Below are positions 58,309 to 64,000 of a stretch of 64,000 nt of DNA, one piece after another; positions within the stretch are counted from its first letter, which is position 1, and each line of letters starts with the position of its first letter. The position numbers and the translations under genes were made by a program. Under the pieces are notes generated by a model. It was given only the letters and a program-made list of their open reading frames with translations, had not been told where the DNA came from and did no database searches. Source of the DNA: Amycolatopsis camponoti (GTDB taxonomy: Bacteria > Actinomycetota > Actinomycetes > Mycobacteriales > Pseudonocardiaceae); the NCBI RefSeq assembly GCF_902497555.1, contig NZ_CABVGP010000004.1:248001-312000 (forward strand), read 5' to 3'.

Positions 58309-58941
58309 GTGATCGACGAGTCGTCCCGGCCGGTGGTCGTCCTGCTGGCCCACCCCCGGCCCGGGAGCTTCAACCACGCGCTCGCCGCGCGCGTCCGGGA
58401 CACGCTGACCGGCGCCGGACGGCCGGTGCTCTTCCACGACCTGTACGCCGAGGGCTTCGACCCGGTGCTCACCGCGGAAGAGGCCTACACGAGCGGGACC
58501 CAGGCGGAGGAGTTCCTCGCCGCCGAACCGGATCCGCTGGTGCGGCGCCACCGCGAGGAGCTGCGGGAAGCGGGCGGGCTCGTCGCGATCCACCCGAACT
58601 GGTGGGGCAAGCCGCCCGCCATCCTCGCCGGCTGGCTCGACCGGATCCTCGTCCCGGGTGTCGCGTACCGCCTCGACGACGCCGGCGGCGCGCCCGAGTC
58701 GTTGCTCTCGCTGCGGCGGCTGCTGGTCGTGAACACGTCCGACACCACCGAGGAGCGCGAACGGACGCTCTTCGGCGACCCGCTCGACGCGATCTGGAAG
58801 CGCTGTCTCGCGCCCTACCTCGGCGAGCCGGAGGTGCGCCGGCTGGTGCTGCGGGTACTCGCCGACGCGGACGAGCGGCGCCGGGCCGGGTGGCTCGACG
58901 ACGCCGAATCCGAGGTCCGGCACCTGTTCGGTGGTCACTGA
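58309..58941 (+). CDS. NAD(P)H oxidoreductase, flavodoxin-like (NQO1/MdaB type)
   Basis: 210 aa. VVVLLAHPRPGSFNHALAARVRDTL is the FMN/FAD phosphate loop, FHDLYAEGFDPVL the second strand, AIHPNWWGKPPAILAGWLDRILVPGVAYRL the conserved flavin-binding region, and VVNTSDTTEE a third loop. The enzyme should reduce quinones in two-electron steps. GTG start. It is followed by a spacer and the small gene at 59035. Confidence 0.87.
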   Translation: MIDESSRPVVVLLAHPRPGSFNHALAARVRDTLTGAGRPVLFHDLYAEGFDPVLTAEEAYTSGTQAEEFLAAEPDPLVRRHREELREAGGLVAIHPNWWGKPPAILAGWLDRILVPGVAYRLDDAGGAPESLLSLRRLLVVNTSDTTEERERTLFGDPLDAIWKRCLAPYLGEPEVRRLVLRVLADADERRRAGWLDDAESEVRHLFGGH

Positions 58942-59034
58942 CCGGTTCCGGCCACTTCCGGTGAAGACCTTGAGACGGTTTCGGGCGGCGTGCGATTCTC
59001 GGCTCGACCCGGCACCGGACTTCGAGGGGGACCC

Positions 59035-59346
59035 GTGAGCATGCTCGAGCGGATGGCCGAAGAACGCCGGCTGCGGCGGGAGAACGCCCAGGAGGCGCCG
59101 GCCGGGCAGCAATGGGGCACGTGCGTGGGCGTCCACGAAGTCGGCGACCGGCGCCGGAAGATCGCCCGGGTGCTGCTGGCCAGCGGCATGGTCATCACCG
59201 CCTACCTGCCCCTGAACGCCACCGCGCCGGCGGTCGACGCGCCGGCACTGGTGCAGACCAAGGCGATCGGCGACTGCTGCGGCGAGCACGTGGTGGTCCT
59301 CGGGAGCGGCGACCAGCCGGGCCACGGCGACGTCGTCACGTACTGA
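59035..59346 (+). CDS. Hypothetical protein upstream of rimO
   Basis: 103 aa from the GTG at 59035, with GAGGGGG just upstream. An Arg-rich helix ([18 protein letters not shown]) is followed by [44 protein letters not shown] and a short end with [13 protein letters not shown]. No family recognised. The stop is 1 nt before the rimO start, implying cotranscription. Confidence 0.6.
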   Translation: MSMLERMAEERRLRRENAQEAPAGQQWGTCVGVHEVGDRRRKIARVLLASGMVITAYLPLNATAPAVDAPALVQTKAIGDCCGEHVVVLGSGDQPGHGDVVTY

Positions 59347-59347
59347 C

Positions 59348-60715
59348 GTGCGCACCGTCTCCCTGGTCACCCTGGGCTGCGCGCGCAACGAGGTCGATTC
59401 CGACGAGCTCGCCGCCCGGCTGGGCGGTTCGGGCTGGCGCCTGGCCGAAGCCGGGGACGAGGCCGATGTCGTCGTCGTGAACACCTGTGGCTTCATCGAA
59501 GCGGCCAAGAAGGAGTCGATCGACACCGTCCTCGCCGCGTCCGGCAAGGGCGCGAAGGTCGTCGCGGTCGGCTGCATGGCCGAGCGCTACGGCCGTGAGC
59601 TCGCCGACGCGCTGCCGGAGGCCGACGCCGTCCTGTCGTTCGACGACTACCCGGAGATCGGCGACCGCATCGAGGACGTCCTCCACGGCCGGGTCCGCCC
59701 GGCCCACACCCCGCGCGACCGGCGGACGCTGTTGCCGATCACGCCGGTCCAGCGGGCCGCCACGAAGGCCGCGCACGTGCCCGGCCACGGCCCGGCGAGC
59801 GGTCCGCGCGTGCTGCGGCACCGGCTCGGCGGCGGCCCGATCGCGCCGCTGAAGCTGGCGTCCGGCTGCGACCGGCGGTGCACGTTCTGCGCGATCCCGA
59901 GCTTCCGCGGCGCGTTCGTCTCGCGGCCGCCCGCCGAGATCCTCGCCGAAGCCGAGTGGCTGGCCGGGCACGGCGTGCGGGAGCTGGTGCTGGTCAGCGA
60001 GAACTCGACGTCGTACGGCAAGGACCTCGGCGATCTCCAGGCGCTGGAGAAACTGCTGCCGGAGCTCGCCGCCGTCGCCGACCGCGTCCGCGTGAGCTAC
60101 CTGCAGCCGGCGGAGCTGCGGCCCGGCCTCCTCGAGGCGATCGCCGGGACGCCGGGCGTCGCGCCCTACTTCGACCTGTCGTTCCAGCACGCGAGCGGGC
60201 CGGTGCTGCGCCGGATGCGCCGCTTCGGCGACCGCGAACGGTTCCTGCAGCTGCTCGACCGGATCCGGGTGATCGCCCCGGACGCCGGGGTGCGGTCCAA
60301 CTTCATCGCGGGCTTCCCCGGCGAGACCGACGCCGACTTCGCCGAGCTGAAGCTCTTCCTGGAGCAGGCCCGGCTGGACTCCGTCGGTGTCTTCGGCTAC
60401 TCGGACGAGGACGGCACCGAGGCCGTCGGCCTGCCGGGCAAGATTCCGGCCCCGGTGCTCGCCCGGCGCGTCGAAGAGCTGTCGGTCCTCGCCGACGACC
60501 TGGTCTCCCGCCGCGCGGAGGAGCGGCTCGGCACGTGCGTCGACGTGGTCGTCGGGACCGGCGGCCGCGGCTGGGCGGCGCACCAGGGACCCGACGTCGA
60601 CGGGCACGTGACGTTCCCCGGTGCGGTGCCGGACCCGGGTTCGCTGGTCCGGGCCGAGGTGATCGGCACGCACGGCGTCGACCTCGAAGCCCGCGTCCTC
60701 ACCCGAGACCGCTGA
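59348..60715 (+). CDS. rimO: Ribosomal protein S12 methylthiotransferase RimO
   Basis: 455 aa. UPF0004 domain with three cluster Cys ([40 protein letters not shown]), radical-SAM domain with CDRRCTFC, plus FIAGFPGET and DEDGTEAV, and a TRAM-like end (LGTCVDVVV to [16 protein letters not shown]). The enzyme adds a methylthio group to Asp of ribosomal protein S12 using two 4Fe-4S clusters. GTG start. The 3' end overlaps the convergent beta-lactamase gene by 17 nt. Confidence 0.95.
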   Translation: MRTVSLVTLGCARNEVDSDELAARLGGSGWRLAEAGDEADVVVVNTCGFIEAAKKESIDTVLAASGKGAKVVAVGCMAERYGRELADALPEADAVLSFDDYPEIGDRIEDVLHGRVRPAHTPRDRRTLLPITPVQRAATKAAHVPGHGPASGPRVLRHRLGGGPIAPLKLASGCDRRCTFCAIPSFRGAFVSRPPAEILAEAEWLAGHGVRELVLVSENSTSYGKDLGDLQALEKLLPELAAVADRVRVSYLQPAELRPGLLEAIAGTPGVAPYFDLSFQHASGPVLRRMRRFGDRERFLQLLDRIRVIAPDAGVRSNFIAGFPGETDADFAELKLFLEQARLDSVGVFGYSDEDGTEAVGLPGKIPAPVLARRVEELSVLADDLVSRRAEERLGTCVDVVVGTGGRGWAAHQGPDVDGHVTFPGAVPDPGSLVRAEVIGTHGVDLEARVLTRDR

Positions 60716-61631
60716 AGACAAGCTTCGCCGCCTGCGCGATCAGCCGGTCGTCCGCCGTCGCGTCCTTCGCCTTCTTGTCGGACATGACCACCAGCACGAT
60801 CGGCGCGCGCCCGGGTGGCCAGACGACGGCGATGTCGTCGCGGGTCGCGTAGTCGCCGGTGCCGGTCTTGTCGGCGACGGTCCAGCCCGCGGGCGTGCCC
60901 GCCCGGATCACGGCCGCGCCGGTCGTGTTGGCGCGCATCATGTCCGTGAGCACGGCGCGCTTCTCCGGCGGCAGCGCGGCGCCGAGGGTGAAGACGCGCA
61001 GGCTCGTGGCCATCGCCCGCGGCGTGCTGGTGTCGCGGAGGTCGCCGGGCGCGAGGTCGTTGAGGCCGGGCTCGGTCCGGTCGACGTGGGTGGTCGTGTC
61101 CCCGATCGCGCGCAGCGCGGCACCGAGCCCCTGCGGTCCGCCGAGTTCCCCGAACAGCAGGTTGGCGGCGGTGTTGTCGCTGTAGCGCAGGGCCGCGTCC
61201 ATCGCGTCGCGCAGGGAAATGCCGGTGGCGACGTGCTTTTCGGTGACCGGGGAGTTCGGCTGGAGATCGGCGCGGGTGTACTTCAGCACCTTCGCCAGTC
61301 CGTCGAGGCTGGTGCGCTGGAGGACGGCGGCGGACGAGAAGGCCTTGTGCGTCGAGGCGTAGCCGAAGCGTTCGTCGGCGCGGTGGGCGAGTTCGCGGCC
61401 CGAGCCGGTGTCCACGGCGTACACGCCGAGGCGGGCGTCGAACTCGCGCTCCAGGGGCGCGAAGTCCGGTAGCGGCGCGGTCGTTGCGGTCGTTGCGGTC
61501 GTTGCGGTCGTGGCCGCCGGGGTCGTCGGGGTCGTCGGCGGCGGCGCGGCCGGCGCTTCGGCGGCGCAGGCGGTCAGCGACACGAGGGCCAGCGCGGTGA
61601 GCGCGGCCCGCCGGACGTGGGGGAACGGCAC
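60699..61631 (-). CDS. bla: Class A beta-lactamase, lipoprotein
   Basis: 310 aa from the GTG at 61631 after AAGGATCCTCCC. A lipoprotein signal with lipobox LTAC (Cys22), then a Thr/Ala/Pro linker, then the class A domain. S93-T-H-K96 (SxxK), S151-D-N153, E187 in RTEPGLNDL and K255-T-G257 are all intact, so it should be an active serine beta-lactamase anchored outside the membrane. Divergent from the LysR gene with a 109-bp shared spacer, the layout of the inducible blaL/blaA/blaB system. Confidence 0.92.
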   Translation of the reverse strand: MPFPHVRRAALTALALVSLTACAAEAPAAPPPTTPTTPAATTATTATTATTAPLPDFAPLEREFDARLGVYAVDTGSGRELAHRADERFGYASTHKAFSSAAVLQRTSLDGLAKVLKYTRADLQPNSPVTEKHVATGISLRDAMDAALRYSDNTAANLLFGELGGPQGLGAALRAIGDTTTHVDRTEPGLNDLAPGDLRDTSTPRAMATSLRVFTLGAALPPEKRAVLTDMMRANTTGAAVIRAGTPAGWTVADKTGTGDYATRDDIAVVWPPGRAPIVLVVMSDKKAKDATADDRLIAQAAKLVFSGLG

Positions 61632-61740
61632 GGGAGGATCCTTTCCGATCTTGATCGACCTCCGCAGTCTTACCGGGTTCGTCCATGCTGTCCAAGACGG
61701 AAACGAACGGTTCGATGCCGGAATCGCATAGAGTGGGGTC

Positions 61741-62607
61741 GTGGACCTGGTCGGCGGCTGCAGGGCGTTCGTGAGCGTGAGCGAGGCGGGGAGCTTCACG
61801 GCGGGCGCGGCGGTCGCGCGGATCCCGCAGCCGGTCGCGAGCCGGCGCATCGCCGCGCTCGAACGGCACTTCGGTGAGCGGCTCTTCGACCGGACGACCC
61901 GCCGCGCGCGGCTCACGCCGTTCGGGCGGGAGGTGCTGCCCTCGGCCCGGCGGCTCGTGCAGCTGGCCGACGCGCTGGACCACGACGCGCAGCGGGCGCG
62001 GCTGCGGCCTCTGCGCTTGGCCGTCCCGGACACCTGCGACGTGCGCTCGCTGGCCGAGCTGGCCGCCGAGGCCCGGGCGCGGGAGGTCCACCTGGAGTTC
62101 CGCGTCGCGCCACCGGGGGAGCGGGCCGAACTCGTCCGCACGCAGGAGGTGCGGGCGGCGCTCGTCGCGGTCCCGGCCGACGAGAGCGTGTGGTCCGTGC
62201 CGCTGGGGCTGGCCGGGGTCGCGCGGCCGGAGGCGCGGGTGGTGCACCTGGAGACTTTGCGAGCCGGGCGGTCCGGCGGACCCCGGCGGCACGTCCGGAT
62301 CCAGCCCGAGGACGACGTCCCGCACGTCCGCGACCGGTTGCTGCGGGTGCGCGACGCCGTGGGCCTCCCGCCCGCCCAGGTCGCCGTGGCCGCGTCGCTG
62401 ACCGCGGCCGCCGCGGCGGTGTTCGGCTCGGCGGACCTGCTGCTGTGCTCGGCCGCGCAGGCCGAGCAGCTGGGACTGCACTGGCGGCCGGTCGGGGAGG
62501 TCGCGTTGGCGCGCGGCTACGGCGTCGCCGCCGCGCTGGGCGAAGACGCCGAGCGGGTGCGCGGACTGTCCGCCGCGGTGGCGCGGTGCTTGGGAGCCGA
62601 GGCGTGA
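61741..62607 (+). CDS. LysR-family regulator of the beta-lactamase
   Basis: 288 aa, GTG start. Winged helix at 1-60 ([55 protein letters not shown]) and a LysR effector domain of typical length. TAGAGT just upstream suggests a short or leaderless transcript. The stop overlaps the next gene (GTGA). Position and partner match BlaA of Streptomyces cacaoi, which activates the adjacent beta-lactamase gene. Confidence 0.88.
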   Translation: MDLVGGCRAFVSVSEAGSFTAGAAVARIPQPVASRRIAALERHFGERLFDRTTRRARLTPFGREVLPSARRLVQLADALDHDAQRARLRPLRLAVPDTCDVRSLAELAAEARAREVHLEFRVAPPGERAELVRTQEVRAALVAVPADESVWSVPLGLAGVARPEARVVHLETLRAGRSGGPRRHVRIQPEDDVPHVRDRLLRVRDAVGLPPAQVAVAASLTAAAAAVFGSADLLLCSAAQAEQLGLHWRPVGEVALARGYGVAAALGEDAERVRGLSAAVARCLGAEA

Positions 62608-63506
62608 GCGCGGAAGGACTGGTCCGGCGGCTGCGGTCCGAACTGGACGAAGGCGGGCTGCGCGGGTCGTTCCTGGTCCGCGACCTGCGGTCCGGCCACG
62701 AGCTGGGGATCGACCCGGACCGCGTGTACCCGATCGCGTCGCTGGTGAAGGTTCCCCTGGCGGCGGCGACCCTGGAGCGGATCCGCCGCGGCGAGCTGGA
62801 CGGCGCGACGCAGCTGGAGGTCGCGCCCGGCGGCGTCACCACGCCGGGGCCGATCGGGCTGACGCGGTTCCGCCACCCGGCCCGCATCGCGGTCGACGAC
62901 CTGGTGTACCTGAGCACGGCACTGAGCGACGGCGCGGCGGCCGACGTCCTGTTCGGCCTCACCCCGCCGGATGCGGTCATGCTTTCGCTGGAGGGCTGGG
63001 GTCTTCGGGGAATCGCCGTGCGCCACTTGATGGCGGACCTCGTCGACACGCCGGCCGAGCGATTCGACGCGGACGAGGCCGATTTGGCGCATTCCCTGGC
63101 GATCGGCGCGGGCACGGCGGGCCAGGGGCACCGGCTGGCCCAGCTGGACGTCACACGCGCCAACGCGGCGTCGGCGCGGGCGGTCCTGGAGTTGCTGCAG
63201 GCGCTGTGGACACCGTCGCGGATCGACCCGACGGTGGCCGCGGGAGTGCGGGAACTGATGGCGCACAACGTGATCCGCCATCGGCTGACCCCGGACTTCG
63301 CCTCGGACGCCGCCCGCTGGTCGTCGAAGACGGGGACGCTGCTGAACCTCCGGCACGAGGCCGGGGTGGTCGAGCACGCGGACGGGCGGGTCTTCGGGGT
63401 GGTGGCGCTGACGGAGTCCCGGGTCCCGGCGGTGCTGCAGCCCGAGGCGGACGTGCTGATGGCCCGGGTGGCCCGGGAGTTGCGCGACCACCTGCGCGGA
63501 GCCTGA
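62604..63506 (+). CDS. BlaB-like serine penicillin-recognising protein
   Basis: 300 aa, GTG start overlapping the LysR stop. The fold is that of class A beta-lactamases with S46-L-V-K49 (SxxK), S108-D-G110 and KTG (about 241-243). It has SDG instead of SDN, no clear Glu166 equivalent and no signal peptide. This is the feature set reported for BlaB, a co-regulator that works with the LysR protein rather than hydrolysing antibiotics efficiently. It probably senses beta-lactams or wall fragments. A hairpin (CGGAGCC...GGCTCCG) overlaps its end. Confidence 0.83.
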   Translation: MSAEGLVRRLRSELDEGGLRGSFLVRDLRSGHELGIDPDRVYPIASLVKVPLAAATLERIRRGELDGATQLEVAPGGVTTPGPIGLTRFRHPARIAVDDLVYLSTALSDGAAADVLFGLTPPDAVMLSLEGWGLRGIAVRHLMADLVDTPAERFDADEADLAHSLAIGAGTAGQGHRLAQLDVTRANAASARAVLELLQALWTPSRIDPTVAAGVRELMAHNVIRHRLTPDFASDAARWSSKTGTLLNLRHEAGVVEHADGRVFGVVALTESRVPAVLQPEADVLMARVARELRDHLRGA

Positions 63507-63703
63507 ATATCGGTTGTGGCTCCGGCTGCCGCTGACCTGGCGCGCCCTGCCAACCCCCAAACCGTGCCTCCGCCAGCCGCCTGCGGCGGCGAACCGGCGT
63601 GCAGCCTCAGCCCGGGCGCGCCCACCAAACGGCGCCCTCATCAACCCTCGCCCCCACCAAACCCCGCCCCCGGCCCCACCGACCGGCAGCCCCGCCCAGC
63701 GCC
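63507..63703. other. Cytosine-rich intergenic stretch
   Basis: About 200 bp with strong strand bias (runs of C on the plus strand from 63600) and no convincing gene. The start contains the right arm of a short hairpin after the BlaB-like gene. Confidence 0.4.
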
Positions 63704-64000
63704 TCAAGCCGATGCGGTCACCCCGAAGTCCACCTCCGCGGTCTGCACCGTCCCGGCCGTCCGGCCCGGCGCCGTCTGGAACTTCCAGTAGAGGTTCGTG
63801 TGCGCGATGACCCCACCCGGCGACGGGGCCCCATAAGCCGTCAAATCCTCCGTCGTGTGCGCGTCGGCCACCAACGTCGCGTCGTAGCCGCGGGTGAACG
63901 CGCCGTGGAGGGTGGACCTGATGCACGCGTCCGTCTGGGCTCCCGCCACCACCAGCCTGCCGATGCCGCGGGCCGCCAGCACCGCCTCCAGGTCGGTGTC
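63704..64000 (-). CDS. Isochorismatase-family cysteine hydrolase (5' part outside window)
   Basis: The last 98 residues are visible, and the frame continues past the right edge (DTDLEAVLAARGI). The core GRLVVAGAQTDACIRSTLHGAFTRGYDATLVADAHTTED contains the nucleophilic Cys (in DACIRST) typical of isochorismatase/nicotinamidase-like hydrolases. The C-terminus (GGVIAHTNLYWKFQ, then a Thr/Val-rich end) is usual for the smaller YcaC/PncA-like members. The substrate is unknown. Confidence 0.87.
   Translation of the reverse strand, partial: DTDLEAVLAARGIGRLVVAGAQTDACIRSTLHGAFTRGYDATLVADAHTTEDLTAYGAPSPGGVIAHTNLYWKFQTAPGRTAGTVQTAEVDFGVTASA

Noticed and set aside
61460..61520. Short tandem repeat near the start of the beta-lactamase gene
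   Set aside because: It only encodes the Thr/Ala linker of the lipoprotein and is a normal low-complexity spacer.

Overview
The window is high-GC DNA with GTG/TTG starts, 1 to 8-nt start/stop overlaps and actinobacterial families throughout (LppU-like protein, IniA/IniC dynamins, LuxR-type ATPase regulators, partner-switching regulators, secreted S1 protease). It looks like the chromosome of a Pseudonocardiaceae-type actinomycete, most likely Amycolatopsis. The genus is inferred from gene content and intergenic palindromes, not from a marker gene. I see no rRNA, tRNA, CRISPR array, insertion sequence or prophage. Both ends cut through genes.

Layout. 1-3.1 kb: end of a regulator-like gene, a secreted PI-PLC-like enzyme, an LppU-like membrane protein and a hypothetical gene. 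3.3-13.3 kb is the most distinctive island. It holds a LuxR-type STAND ATPase regulator (IniR-like), a protein of twelve 27-residue Q/N/G-rich repeats with a His-rich tail in the iniB position, IniA-like and IniC-like dynamin GTPases, an acidic low-complexity protein and a membrane-anchored Hsp70 lacking a substrate-binding domain. A strong hairpin terminator closes it. This looks like an extended iniBAC envelope-stress locus. 13.5-15 kb: cutA, an RraA-like gene and a DUF6292-like gene. 15.1-18.3 kb: response regulator, anti-sigma ATPase, PAS histidine kinase, single-domain receiver and STAS protein. 18.4-28.1 kb: mixed metabolic and regulatory genes, a large membrane TPR-like protein, a CoA-ligase/MarR pair, a secreted proline/valine repeat protein and an amidohydrolase.

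28.3-33.3 kb: a Tat-exported glutaminase-family protein with a ricin-type lectin domain, then a polyamine operon (decarboxylase, SpeD, SpeE-like). 33.4-38.6 kb: secreted DUF4360 protein, MarR/MMPL exporter pair, and a MerR/MBL-fold hydrolase pair in which the hydrolase is frameshifted near its 3' end. 38.6-42.5 kb (minus strand): five overlapping genes, STAS, HATPase, SpoIIE-type phosphatase, a cobalamin-binding protein with the CarH photoreceptor signature, and STAS. This is a candidate light-responsive partner-switching module. 42.6-49.9 kb: VanZ-RDD fusion, small antitoxin-like protein, LtaS-like sulfatase, enolase-superfamily enzyme, secreted S1 protease and DHFR-like protein.

49.9-58 kb: four TetR/PucR-type regulators, each beside enzymes (two alpha/beta hydrolases, VOC protein, DoxX, FAD monooxygenase), many with visible palindromic operators. 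58-64 kb: NAD(P)H oxidoreductase, rimO and an inducible beta-lactamase locus. That locus has a class A lipoprotein enzyme divergent from a LysR gene coupled to a serine penicillin-recognising protein, as in the blaL-blaA-blaB arrangement of Streptomyces cacaoi. An isochorismatase-family gene runs off the right end.
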